DNA of 46,766 bases from contig JAHBXK010000029.1 in the NCBI GenBank assembly GCA_019636535.1, positions 1 to 46,766 on the forward strand, written 5' to 3'. The notes beneath the pieces were generated by a model, which made no database searches, was not told the DNA's origin, and was given only the letters and a program-made list of their open reading frames with translations. Both the position numbers and the translations under genes were made by a program. Origin of the DNA: Phycisphaeraceae bacterium. Lineage in GTDB: Bacteria; Planctomycetota; Phycisphaerae; Phycisphaerales; UBA1924. This document shows positions 6,498 to 14,431 of this stretch, piece by piece (positions within the stretch are counted from its first letter, which is position 1; each line of letters begins with the position of its first letter).

Positions 6498-9134
6498 TTA
6501 GTCGTCACCTCCGAAAGCCTCCGCAGCGGCGCGCAGGGCCGCGGAGCCCGCCGACGATTCGCTCGGATTGAACCGCGCCGCGACCTGATCGACCGTCGAG
6601 CCGCGATAGCCAGCCGAGATGTACTTGTGCAGCGGGACAAGGGACTTGAAGTCGGCGGGGTAGTAGTCGCCGAAGGTGCAGCCGACGCCGCGGCGCTCCT
6701 TTCCGCGAAAATAGTCGAGCAACTGCCGCTCCAACTTTGCAGGGAGCGAATATAAACGCATCGTCTCGGCGTCGAGTGCCAGCAGCGCTTCCCGGACCTG
6801 CGCATCGGTCGGTCCCGTTGCGACCGACACCGGCGCTTCAAACAGAGGTGCCGAGTGTCTCTTCTTCGACGCTGTGGCGCGTATGCTCGCCGCGCGACTC
6901 GATGCCAACTTCATGTACTGCCTTGCGGCGGCTTCGAGTCGGCCCGTATCACGCGGAAGGTTGACTCGCGGCAACGGAAGTTCCGCCAGGAACGTTTCGC
7001 TGTTGTCGCGCTTCATCGTGTCGCAAGCGACGAACGCGTTGGCGACCGGCGAGTTTACCAAGGCCCACAAAACCAGCGGCGACACTCCCGCACTCGTCGG
7101 ACGAATGCAGAGCAAGTTGTTCTTCAATGCATGGCCGTGCATGTCAAGCATGGCTTTGAGCCGCCACGGGTTTCGTTTGATTCGTGTCCGGTTGAGGACG
7201 ACCTGCGGTTGTCCGGTGTGCGCTCCGCTTCGCCACGGCGACACTGGTGTCCGCGCGGGGCTTAACCAAATCGCTTTGGGAACGCCCCAGATGTCGATGT
7301 GTGTGTGACCATCGATGAACGCGCGCACGGCATCGGCGGTCTGCCTGTGGCCGAGACGCCGCGCCTCATCGACCAAGCCCTCCTGCGCGAAAGAGAAGCC
7401 CTGCCCAACGTCCGCCACGCTTGAAAGCTTGGGGTTTGGGCGCAACGACGCCCACACCTCGGGCAAGTCCGGCGACCGCATCGCCTTGTCAGCCGACGTC
7501 CAGAAGTCGGAGACCGGCACATCCGCCTCCGAGTCAGGCGCGTAACTCATCGCGAACCGCCGCACGCCGTCCTCGCGGACGCGGCGGTACCTCACGGTGG
7601 ACGAAGGCGTCTCGCCCACTCTTCGACGGCGTCCGATGATGACCACCGACTCGGGTTCACCTTCCTCGAAGACCTTGTCGGCGAACAGGCAGATCTCGCG
7701 GATGTCGAAATCCCGCGACAATACCTCTCGCGTCGCTCGGGCGTCGGTATTGTGCAACACGCCTTGCGGGACGACCACCGCAAAGACCGCCGCCTCCGGC
7801 AGTTCCTTGATTGTGCGGTGCAAGACCTCAACCGCCTTGCCCTGCCGAGTGGGCCGGAAGCTCACGGGGTACTTGGCGACTGTGCCCCTGCCAAACTTCT
7901 CGTACGGCGGATTGCTCAGCAAAATCCGGCACTGCTTCGCCTCGCGCGTGAGCACGTCCGACGCGAACATATCGCCGCTCTGCAGGTCCCAGCCGTTGGG
8001 ATTCGGGATGTCCGCGAGCGTGAGCGAGAGCCGGGCAATCTCGCGGGCGAAGTCGTCGATCTCCACGCCGTGGATGTGGTCCTTCAAATAGGCGTGGACT
8101 TCCTTGTCCTTCTTGCCGTGCATCTCCATGCGGAGCAGCCGCATCATCGAAAGGAGGAACGGCGCGTGCCCGCACGCGGGCTCGAAAACGTGGCGGTCCT
8201 CGACGGGGATCTCACGCACCCAGTCGTACAACTGCCAGACCATGTAATCCACGAGCCAGGGCGGCGTGGCGTGAATGCCCAGCTTCTTGCGCAGTTCCTT
8301 CGTGACCAGCGTGTGCTCGTAGACGTACGCGAGCGATTCGGGAGAGACGACGGCAAAGCTCCCCGCCTGCGAGAGCAAGGCCGCTGCACGCCTCAGCGCG
8401 TCATAGCCTGATGCCGGTGGCGTTGGGCGCGTGTTCGTGGTGTCGTAGTGCGCCGCGACGGCGTGCAGCACTGCTTTGGGCTTACTCAGATCAACCGAGG
8501 GGAAGTCCCCGATGCCCTTGTCCTTGAGAATCTTCCCCGCAAGCATCCGAAAGACCGAAGTGAACACGTCACGCAGCGCGTCCTTGCCAGGATTTGACCG
8601 CCTCATCGCCTTCAGCGTTACTTCGATCATCGACTCGACCGTGTCGTGCAGTTTCTTGCCCGCTTCTTCGCGCCGCAGCGGCAACAGTCCGGCATCCACG
8701 AAGTCGAGTTGCTTCGCCGGATTGATCCGCGCCAGCGTCCGGCCCTGATAGATGCTGATCGGGTCGAGTTTGCTCTTGTGCTTGCGCACGAGCGCGGCAA
8801 ACTGACCGACGGGCGTGCTCTGAAAGCGCACGGGCGTGTTCTGCTTTTGGATCCACCAATCTACAGAGCCGTTGTGACGCACCCACACCACCGGCGCGGC
8901 CAACTCGTAGCACGACCGCACGGCCGCGATGGGGTCGCCGCCGCCATCGACCACCGCGATGCACGCCGAGTCCATGTCGCGTTCGCGCGTGGCGAACCCG
9001 ACGAGCGGAATCTCGACGTCGCCCATCCTGTACCTGGTCTCCAGGCGCGCGCCGGTGTACCCGCACTCTTCCAAGAGCGGTCTCAGCGAGGCGGCAGACT
9101 TGGCGGACGGTGGCACGGCGGCGGTTTCCTCCAT
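6498..9134 (-). CDS. N6-adenine DNA methylase (type I/IIG-like) with C-terminal recognition region
   Basis: The 878-residue protein shows a class gamma amino-methyltransferase core. HATPPWLVDYMV (about 288-299) is the usual lead-in, FEPACGHAPFL (317-327) is the SAM-binding motif I, HGVEIDDFA (355-363) is the acidic motif, and SNPPYEKFG (407-415) is the NPPY catalytic motif. The C-terminal 400 residues resemble the target-recognition half of Eco57I/type IIG methylases. The N-terminal 120 residues may be a degenerate nuclease-like domain; I cannot identify a PD-(D/E)xK motif. It should methylate adenine at a specific DNA site. It sits in a minus-strand block with PIN, NERD and RhuM genes, suggesting restriction or another phage-defence role. 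Confidence 0.85.
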   Translation of the reverse strand: MEETAAVPPSAKSAASLRPLLEECGYTGARLETRYRMGDVEIPLVGFATRERDMDSACIAVVDGGGDPIAAVRSCYELAAPVVWVRHNGSVDWWIQKQNTPVRFQSTPVGQFAALVRKHKSKLDPISIYQGRTLARINPAKQLDFVDAGLLPLRREEAGKKLHDTVESMIEVTLKAMRRSNPGKDALRDVFTSVFRMLAGKILKDKGIGDFPSVDLSKPKAVLHAVAAHYDTTNTRPTPPASGYDALRRAAALLSQAGSFAVVSPESLAYVYEHTLVTKELRKKLGIHATPPWLVDYMVWQLYDWVREIPVEDRHVFEPACGHAPFLLSMMRLLRMEMHGKKDKEVHAYLKDHIHGVEIDDFAREIARLSLTLADIPNPNGWDLQSGDMFASDVLTREAKQCRILLSNPPYEKFGRGTVAKYPVSFRPTRQGKAVEVLHRTIKELPEAAVFAVVVPQGVLHNTDARATREVLSRDFDIREICLFADKVFEEGEPESVVIIGRRRRVGETPSSTVRYRRVREDGVRRFAMSYAPDSEADVPVSDFWTSADKAMRSPDLPEVWASLRPNPKLSSVADVGQGFSFAQEGLVDEARRLGHRQTADAVRAFIDGHTHIDIWGVPKAIWLSPARTPVSPWRSGAHTGQPQVVLNRTRIKRNPWRLKAMLDMHGHALKNNLLCIRPTSAGVSPLVLWALVNSPVANAFVACDTMKRDNSETFLAELPLPRVNLPRDTGRLEAAARQYMKLASSRAASIRATASKKRHSAPLFEAPVSVATGPTDAQVREALLALDAETMRLYSLPAKLERQLLDYFRGKERRGVGCTFGDYYPADFKSLVPLHKYISAGYRGSTVDQVAARFNPSESSAGSAALRAAAEAFGGDD

Positions 9135-9186
9135 GAAATCGCCGGAATCGGAAGCGAACGACGTTTCCTTATCGGCTCATGGGGGC

Positions 9187-9215
9187 ATTGTACGGGAAGC
9201 GGACGGGTGCGTGAA
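9187..9215 (-). promoter_or_regulatory. Predicted promoter of the methylase-PIN operon
   Basis: On the minus strand TTCACG, a 17-nt spacer and TACAAT form a good vegetative-type promoter. The -10 lies about 50 nt before the ATG at 9134. This supports the methylase and PIN genes forming their own transcription unit. Confidence 0.5.
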
Positions 9216-9227
9216 GCAGGGTAGGAA

Positions 9228-9356
9228 TCACGCCGCGACCATCGTCGTTGTGACCTCGGACCACGGCCAGCCCCCGCTCGCCTTGAACTCCGCCCTGCAA
9301 CTCGGCTTGTTCATCATCGTCAGGAACGCGAGCGCGGAGATCTCCTTCGCCGTCAC
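9228..9356 (-). CDS. Possible small protein or gene remnant
   Basis: A 42-codon frame opening with GTG reads VTAKEISALAFLTMMNKPSC... and ends ...SEVTTTMVAA. Its composition (Lys, Glu, Met, Asn, single Cys) is more protein-like than the Arg/Gly-rich shadow frames around it. The reading continues upstream without a start, so it may be the 3' end of a decayed gene. No family is recognised. Confidence 0.25.
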   Translation of the reverse strand: MTAKEISALAFLTMMNKPSCRAEFKASGGWPWSEVTTTMVAA

Positions 9357-9458
9357 GCTCGTGCGCCAGCGCCCCCTCCGACCACTCTCCCGACATCAAA
9401 GACATGGTCCCCCGCCCCCGTCCCCCCACCATCGACCGCCGTGCTCGCGCAGGCGCGC

Positions 9459-9827
9459 TCACCCCCCCGCCCCCTCCCGATTCGTCCACACGCACTCCTC
9501 GATCCCGCAAGACTCGCACCGCCGAAAGAACTTCAACCCCTCCTTCCGAATCCTCACCACCTTGCCCCCGCTCCCCTTGGCGCCGCAAAGCGAGCACACC
9601 ACCGCGATCGCCGTGTTCCCACCGCAGTCCGCGCACTTGAGGTAGTACGACTTCCCCCAGAGCGCTGTCAGGTTCGTCCCCGCGCACTGCTTGCAGGCAA
9701 TCGCGGCCGGCGACGAACCACCCGCGCTCCCCGCGCCCGCACCAACTCTCGCGCCAGCACCAGCACCAGCACCCGCTCCCGTACGAGCGCCCGCGCTGCG
9801 CTCCCCCGCACCCGCGCTGGTCCGCAC
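9459..9827 (-). pseudogene. Zinc-ribbon C-terminus of the NERD protein, in the -1 frame
   Basis: This frame begins with a natural Gly/Ala linker and then carries IACKQCAGTNL, LKCADCGG, VCSLCGAKG and FRRCESCG, i.e. four CxxC pairs forming zinc ribbons. NERD proteins often end in such modules. The upstream NERD frame instead runs into an unnatural Arg/Val/Leu-rich stretch over the same DNA. The two frames differ by -1, and the change falls between about 9790 and 9900, near a G5 run and 12-bp tandem repeats. The gene is therefore frameshifted, or the assembly has an indel here. The intact gene would be about 9459-10690. Confidence 0.65.
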
Positions 9828-10690
9828 ATCTCCCCGCGCAACTCCCCGCGCAACCGCGCTCCGCCGCCCGCCGAAGCGCCCGAGGCCGACTTCCCGCCGG
9901 TTCTGTCAACCGCCCTGTCAACCGCCCCCTCAACCGACCTGTCGAGCGGCGTGTCGCGCGCGGCGAGGAACTGCGCAACCCCCTCCAACTCCTCCTCAAG
10001 CATCCGCCAGATGCCATACTTGCCGTTCATCACGGCCACCAGCGGCGCCGCGGCACGATGTTTCCCGATCTCCTCACGCACCTTGTCCGCGACACAGTCC
10101 GCCTTGCAGACATACGTCTGAAACGGTTCGCTCGGCTCTCGCCAACCTTTCGATCGTTCCAGCACGCCCGTGTCCGAGATCGCCACCACGATCTGGATCG
10201 GCATGTTCAGAAAGCCGCGCTGATCCGTCTTGTTGATCAGTTTCGAGAGCGTGCGCATGCCGAACGCAACCTGCCCAAGCAGTTGCTCCCGCCGAGTCTG
10301 AAGATAGTTCCGAAGAAACTGCCCCTGACGCTCCGCCTGCTTCACCGGCGATGGAACGCCCTCGTCTCTCCCCTTGTACCTTCTGGTCCACACATCGCCG
10401 CCGCTCCCATCGCCGCGAACCGTGATCACCTCCGACACCGACTTGCTCTCGATGATGAAAGCCCCCCAGCGATGCAGCACCAGGTGATCGATCTGCGCAA
10501 CACCATCACCGCCGTGATGCTCCGGCTGATCAGGATCAACCAGCCGCAATCCGTTGAGCACCCGCACCTCGGCGTCCGTCGCAAAGTCGCGGTGCAGATA
10601 GAAAGCCAGTTGCTTCTCGGCCACATACCCCGCCTTCCGGCGCAGATCGTTCGGCAGCGTCGGCAACTCATCAAACGGTTTGCTGATCAT
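9668..10690 (-). CDS. NERD-domain (nuclease-related) protein, probably frameshifted at its 3' end
   Basis: The start ATG at 10690 is preceded by GGAGG. AGYVAEKQLAFYLHRDF, VAQIDHLVLHRWGAFIIESKS and later helices form the NERD fold, a restriction-endonuclease-like domain. The Asp in QIDH and the E-S-K triplet correspond to the catalytic Asp and ExK. NERD domains occur in plasmid and defence-associated proteins and are presumed nucleases. Residues beyond about 275 are low-complexity because the frame departs from the true one; the zinc ribbons lie in the -1 frame to 9459. It is in the same orientation as RhuM upstream and the methylase downstream. Confidence 0.78.
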   Translation of the reverse strand: MISKPFDELPTLPNDLRRKAGYVAEKQLAFYLHRDFATDAEVRVLNGLRLVDPDQPEHHGGDGVAQIDHLVLHRWGAFIIESKSVSEVITVRGDGSGGDVWTRRYKGRDEGVPSPVKQAERQGQFLRNYLQTRREQLLGQVAFGMRTLSKLINKTDQRGFLNMPIQIVVAISDTGVLERSKGWREPSEPFQTYVCKADCVADKVREEIGKHRAAAPLVAVMNGKYGIWRMLEEELEGVAQFLAARDTPLDRSVEGAVDRAVDRTGGKSASGASAGGGARLRGELRGEMCGPARVRGSAARALVRERVLVLVLARELVRARGARVVRRRPRLPASSARGRT

Positions 10691-10856
10691 CGGTCCCGGC
10701 CTCCGTCCCGCGCACCCCAGGCATCCGACGAGCGCCCAGGGCATGATGCGCCATTCACCCCCTCACTTCAAGGCGAATCGTGCAACATGACAGAACTCAA
10801 AGCCGCGAACTGCTGAAAGCCCCCAGCCCCCCCCCACTCCCCTCTACTCCCCCCCG

Positions 10857-11969
10857 CTACTTCTTCTTCCCCTTCCCCTTCCCTTTCCCCTCCCCCTTCT
10901 TCGTGCCGCCGCGGGGTCTCTCCCCTCCACCCGCATTGAGTTTCTTCGTCCGCTCCACCATCCTGTCAAAGTCGCTCGTCGGTTCCGACGCTTCACGCGC
11001 CAGCCGAGCGCGATCAAACTTCTCAAACTCCCGCGCCGCGTGCTCCTCCGCCATCGCCGACGAGACCTTCCCGGCGTGCGCCAGCACATTCCGCTCGTTG
11101 AAAGCCAGAAACGCATCCAACTTCTTCACCCAGTCCGCCATGTGCATCGGGTTCTGCCGCGCCGCCTGATCCTCCGCGTAGTCCAGGTACATCGTCACGA
11201 TCCGGTTGAGCGCAGCGATCTCCTTCTCGCTCAGGTAGTTCTTGGCCGTGCCGATGTCCCCCTTCCGCACCGGCCCTCCCGGCGCGTTCTTCCACGTCGT
11301 CAGTCCCATGTTGGGCTTGTCCGCATCAGCGCGCAAGACAATCGTCTCCGCCGCCGTGCGCCCGGTGATCGCCCAGTGCAGTTTGTTCTGCACCGTCGCG
11401 TAGAACTCCTGCGTGATCGCCGCCCTCGGGTCGTAGTCGATGCTCGTCGCGTAGATGTCGGTGATCTTCTGATAGAACCTCCGCTCGCTCGCCCGGATGT
11501 CCCGGATCCGAGCCAGCAACTCGTCGAAGTAGTCCGCGCCCCAGTTCTTCCCTTCCTTGAGCCGCGCATCGTCGATCGCGAAGCCCTTGGTCAGGTACTC
11601 CGCCAGCGTCGCCGTCGCCCACTGCCGGAACTGCGTCCCACGCCCCGACCGCACCCGATACCCCACCGCGATGATCATGTCCAGCGAGTAGTGCTTGGTG
11701 GTCCGCTCGACCTTCCGGCCGCCTTCTGCGCGAACTTGTAAGTATTCCTTACAAGTTGCCCCCTCCGGCAATTCACCGTCGGCGTACACGTTGGCGATGT
11801 GAATCGTGATGTTCTGCGGCGTGGTCTGGAACAACTCCGCCATCTGTGCCTGCGTCAACCAAACCGTCTGTCCCTCCAGCCGAACCGACAGCCGCGGCCC
11901 GCCGTCGGCGGCCTGATACAGCACAACGCCGGGCGTGCCGGCACGCTCTGGTGGGAGTTCCTTGCTCAT
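10857..11969 (-). CDS. RhuM-family protein
   Basis: The 370-residue protein starts at ATG 11969. The RhuM core is clear: VRLEGQTVWLTQAQMAELF, a helix-turn-helix-like segment, then TPQNITIHIANVY, KHYSLDMIIAVGYRVRS, FRQWATATLAEYLTKGF and FYQKITDIYATSIDYDP. The C-terminus is a run of Lys/Gly. RhuM proteins were named from a Salmonella pathogenicity island. They are often found beside type I restriction genes and in defence islands, but their activity is unsettled. Here it opens a minus-strand series with NERD, methylase and PIN genes. I infer a defence-linked role from context only. Confidence 0.85.
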   Translation of the reverse strand: MSKELPPERAGTPGVVLYQAADGGPRLSVRLEGQTVWLTQAQMAELFQTTPQNITIHIANVYADGELPEGATCKEYLQVRAEGGRKVERTTKHYSLDMIIAVGYRVRSGRGTQFRQWATATLAEYLTKGFAIDDARLKEGKNWGADYFDELLARIRDIRASERRFYQKITDIYATSIDYDPRAAITQEFYATVQNKLHWAITGRTAAETIVLRADADKPNMGLTTWKNAPGGPVRKGDIGTAKNYLSEKEIAALNRIVTMYLDYAEDQAARQNPMHMADWVKKLDAFLAFNERNVLAHAGKVSSAMAEEHAAREFEKFDRARLAREASEPTSDFDRMVERTKKLNAGGGERPRGGTKKGEGKGKGKGKKK

Positions 11970-11990
11970 CGACTGAATGCCGCCACCATC

Positions 11991-12011
11991 CCACCATCGC
12001 GCTGATGGTGG
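11991..12011. promoter_or_regulatory. Inverted repeat in the RhuM leader
   Basis: CCACCATC, a 5-nt spacer and GATGGTGG form a perfect 8-bp inverted repeat 22 bp upstream of the RhuM start. A third CCACCATC half-site adjoins at 11983. It is a candidate operator, possibly for RhuM's own HTH-like region. Confidence 0.4.
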
Positions 12012-12095
12012 CACGCCACGGCCACCTTGCCAATCCAATACAACTCAGTCGCCATGCGACCGACAGCATACCCGCCCCGCGCCCTGCCCCGCCCC

Positions 12096-13367
12096 CTACT
12101 CCTCTCTACTCCCGCCCGCTCCCCCGCGCCACCGCACCACCACCCGCGTCCCCTCTCCCACGCGCGACTCCGCGCTGATCGTCCCACCCGCCTGCTCCAC
12201 CAGCCGACGGCACACCACCATCCCCAGCCCCGTCCCGCGCTGAGCCGGCGCTCCCCCACTCCGCCGCTTCACTTCTCCACTTTGCCGCTCTGCCGCTTTG
12301 CCACTTCCTTCTTCCCCCCCCTTCGTAAAGAACCCCGCAAACAACCGACCCACTTCCCCGGCACTCATCCCCACACCGTTGTCCTCCACCACCACCTCCA
12401 CCCACGACTCTTCCGACTCCGCGCCCCCCGACTCCACGCGCGCGCCCACGCGAATCCGACCCGCCCCACCATCAACTCCATCACGCGCGCGAGCCCGATC
12501 GCTGCGCACGTGCGCGCTCTGCACACCGCGCTCACCTCGCGCACCTTCATCACCCCCCCACTCCTCTCGCGCTCGCTCACTCTTCGCGCGCTGCTTCCTC
12601 AGCACCGCCTTTCGCGCATTCAAAATCAAGTTCAGCAGCACGTGCTCCACCGACACCGCCGACGCGCGCACACGCACATCCCCCGCCACTTCCAACTCCA
12701 ACTCGATCCCGTCCCGTCCCAACTCCCGACCCAGACAATCCAGCGCCCGCTCCACCGCCGGCCGCAACGCCGTCCACTCCCCGCCCGCACCCCCCCCACT
12801 CACCCCGGCCCGCGCGCCGATCGTCCCGCCGGTCATGGCAACAGACACCCCCCCCTCTAGCACCCTTCCGTTTACCTGACAATCCCCAGAATCGGGTAAT
12901 TTTGACGCGCAAAACATCCCCTGGCTGGGGGTGTTCCACGTGGAACACCCCCCCCCTCCCCCCCCACCCTCCGAATTCCCGACCTCCGAATCCCCAAACG
13001 CCGCAGCCATTTCCTCCGGCGTCTGCCGGGCCAATCCGAGAATCGCGGCCGAGATTTTCGCCGCCCTCTCCGCTCCTTCCGCCGTTCTTTCCAAAGCCCG
13101 GCGAGTCAGAGCCGCGTCTTCCGGCTTGGCAAGTGCCATTTGCGCGTAACTCAGAATCGGTGTCAAAATGTTGCTGAATTCGTGGGCAATCAGCGCGGCG
13201 ATCGTTCCGAGCGACGCGAGTCGTTCCTGATGATTCAGAGTCAATTCCAGTTCCGCCAGGCGGGCCCGGAGCGACTCGATTTCCTCGAGCATTCCCGCCG
13301 CAGACGATTCCCGGCCCGGATTTGTCGGGGGAGAAAGTGGGCGGGATGGAGTTTCGGAGGCGGGCAT
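12096..13367 (-). CDS. Cytosolic sensor histidine kinase with a repeat-derived insertion in its ATP lid
   Basis: A 423-residue HisKA/HATPase protein without membrane segments. A coiled coil (about 20-45) precedes LASLGTIAALIAHEFSN, with the phospho-accepting His in HEFSN. The ATPase part has VLLNLILNARKAV (N box), VEDNGVGMS (G1), FAGFFTKGG (F box) and GTGLGMVVCRR (G2). Two oddities: a long linker (about 125-180) contains a parS palindrome read as CSTWNTP, and about 28 residues (about 350-376, GKAAERQSGEVKRRSGG...) separate the F box from G2, where most kinases have only a few. This insertion is encoded by the dispersed 8-bp repeat. No response-regulator gene is adjacent. ATG 13367 is preferred over a TTG 33 nt upstream. 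Confidence 0.82.
   Translation of the reverse strand: MPASETPSRPLSPPTNPGRESSAAGMLEEIESLRARLAELELTLNHQERLASLGTIAALIAHEFSNILTPILSYAQMALAKPEDAALTRRALERTAEGAERAAKISAAILGLARQTPEEMAAAFGDSEVGNSEGGGGGGGCSTWNTPSQGMFCASKLPDSGDCQVNGRVLEGGVSVAMTGGTIGARAGVSGGGAGGEWTALRPAVERALDCLGRELGRDGIELELEVAGDVRVRASAVSVEHVLLNLILNARKAVLRKQRAKSERAREEWGGDEGARGERGVQSAHVRSDRARARDGVDGGAGRIRVGARVESGGAESEESWVEVVVEDNGVGMSAGEVGRLFAGFFTKGGEEGSGKAAERQSGEVKRRSGGAPAQRGTGLGMVVCRRLVEQAGGTISAESRVGEGTRVVVRWRGGAGGSREE
12276..12302 (-). repeat. 8-bp-period repeat core inside the histidine kinase gene
   Basis: On the minus strand this 27-bp core (GGCAAAGC, GGCAGAGC, GGCAAAGT, GGA) is identical to the intergenic copies at 16392-16418 and 18776-18802. 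It encodes part of the extra ATP-lid residues and keeps the frame open. Confidence 0.9.
12932..12947. promoter_or_regulatory. parS: parS site 1 (inside histidine kinase gene)
   Basis: TGTTCCACGTGGAACA is a perfect 16-bp palindrome. It differs from the general bacterial parS consensus (TGTTTCACGTGAAACA) only by one symmetric substitution. Flanking G and C runs extend the palindrome to 26 bp (12927-12952). parS is the loading site for CTP-dependent ParB clamps. Confidence 0.9.
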
Positions 13368-13507
13368 TTCTGGGCGCTCGGATAAGCCTCGGAACGGCAA
13401 GGAGTTCCGAAAGGCGTCTCGGCGATCATCGACCCGCTTTGGCCGACGTTTCGCCGCGCCAAGTGCGCCAGAAAATGTTTTGACCCGCCCTGTCGGTTTG
13501 TGACAAC

Positions 13508-13523
13508 TGTTCCACGTGGAACA
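13508..13523. promoter_or_regulatory. parS: parS site 2 (intergenic)
   Basis: A second perfect copy of TGTTCCACGTGGAACA lies in the intergenic space between the divergent-looking upstream end of the kinase gene and the 3' end of the NUDIX gene. A long C run follows on the plus strand, as at the other two sites. Confidence 0.9.
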
Positions 13524-13569
13524 CCCCCCCCCCCCGCCATTTTCTTTCCGGCTCCGTATTTTTGCGGGA

Positions 13570-14310
13570 TCAGGTGGGGATGCCGGAGTGCCACTCGGCG
13601 CCCAGCCCGGCGGGAGATACGGGACTTATGGCACCGCCGGCGAGGAGCGCTTTGGCGGAGAGTGGGCGGATGTCGAGGTCAACGATCGCGGCCAGGTCGG
13701 TCCATTCCAGGGCGATGGCGGGCTCGAGGGAGCGGACTCTTTCGAGGGACTTTGGCGTCGGGTAGGGGGTGTCGGCGTCGGGGACGGCCTCTGCGCGGAA
13801 GATCAGGTTGATTTCGTGGTGCTGGCGCTTCTTGGTGGAGAAGGTTTCTTCGGTGACCAGGAGGAGCGGGCCGGGGGCGATTTTCAGGCCGCATTCCTCG
13901 GCGAGTTCGCGGCGACAGGCTTCGGCTGCGGGCTCACCGAACTCGACGTGCCCGCCGGGGAGGTAGAGGTAGCCGTGCTTGAGGTTTCGGCAGAGGAGGA
14001 CCCGGCCGGGGAGGAGGACGACGGCGCGGGCGATGATCTCTAAGTGCTGATCTTTCCGCCGGGGAAGGGTGTGCGGTGAGGAGGGGGGGGGTGTTCCACG
14101 TGGAACACCCCCCCTCCCCCCCCTTCCCACGCTCCCCGCCCTGCTCGTGCCCTTGCCTGCTTGCTTGGAAGCGAGCTTCTGCTTGGCGGATTGCTTGGTG
14201 GGGCGCGTGGGCTTTTTGGTGGGGGCGGGTTTGGAAGAGGGGGCGGATTCTGGCCGGCGGGAGGCCGGTCGGCCGAGTTTTTGGGAGGGGCGTCGGGTGG
14301 GCTTGGGCAT
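13570..14310 (-). CDS. NUDIX hydrolase with a Lys/Pro-rich N-terminal tail
   Basis: The 246-residue protein has a Nudix box (GX5EX7REUXEEXGU, starting GGHVEFGEP) in its middle, so it probably hydrolyses a nucleoside diphosphate-linked compound. EIIARAVVLLPGRVLLCRN opens the fold. The first 85 residues from MPKPTRRPSQK are Lys/Pro/Ala/Arg-rich, like histone H1 tails. No start codon lies between them and the domain, so the tail is probably real. The third parS palindrome is translated within the tail as VPRGTP. An in-frame extension upstream to 14670 is Pro-only and antisense to parB, so it was not used. Confidence 0.78.
   Translation of the reverse strand: MPKPTRRPSQKLGRPASRRPESAPSSKPAPTKKPTRPTKQSAKQKLASKQAGKGTSRAGSVGRGGRGGVPRGTPPPSSPHTLPRRKDQHLEIIARAVVLLPGRVLLCRNLKHGYLYLPGGHVEFGEPAAEACRRELAEECGLKIAPGPLLLVTEETFSTKKRQHHEINLIFRAEAVPDADTPYPTPKSLERVRSLEPAIALEWTDLAAIVDLDIRPLSAKALLAGGAISPVSPAGLGAEWHSGIPT
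14092..14107. promoter_or_regulatory. parS: parS site 3 (inside NUDIX gene)
   Basis: Third perfect TGTTCCACGTGGAACA, in a 30-bp palindrome with its G/C-run flanks (14085-14114). It is about 330 bp upstream of the parB start. Centre-to-centre spacings of the three sites are 576 and 584 bp. Confidence 0.9.
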
Positions 14311-14341
14311 GGGAATCTGCTGGAGGGAGTGAGCGGGGGGG

Positions 14342-14370
14342 TTGTTGGAGTGGACTACCAGTGATAGTGT
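14342..14370 (+). promoter_or_regulatory. Predicted parB promoter
   Basis: TTGTTG, a 17-nt spacer and TAGTGT lie about 60 nt before the parB ATG, which has AAGGA as its ribosome binding site. The promoter fires divergently from the NUDIX gene. Confidence 0.4.
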
Positions 14371-14431
14371 ATGCGGAGGGGGCTCCACAACGGGTCGGTG
14401 TGTTGGTTGAAGTACCGAACAAGGACCGAAT

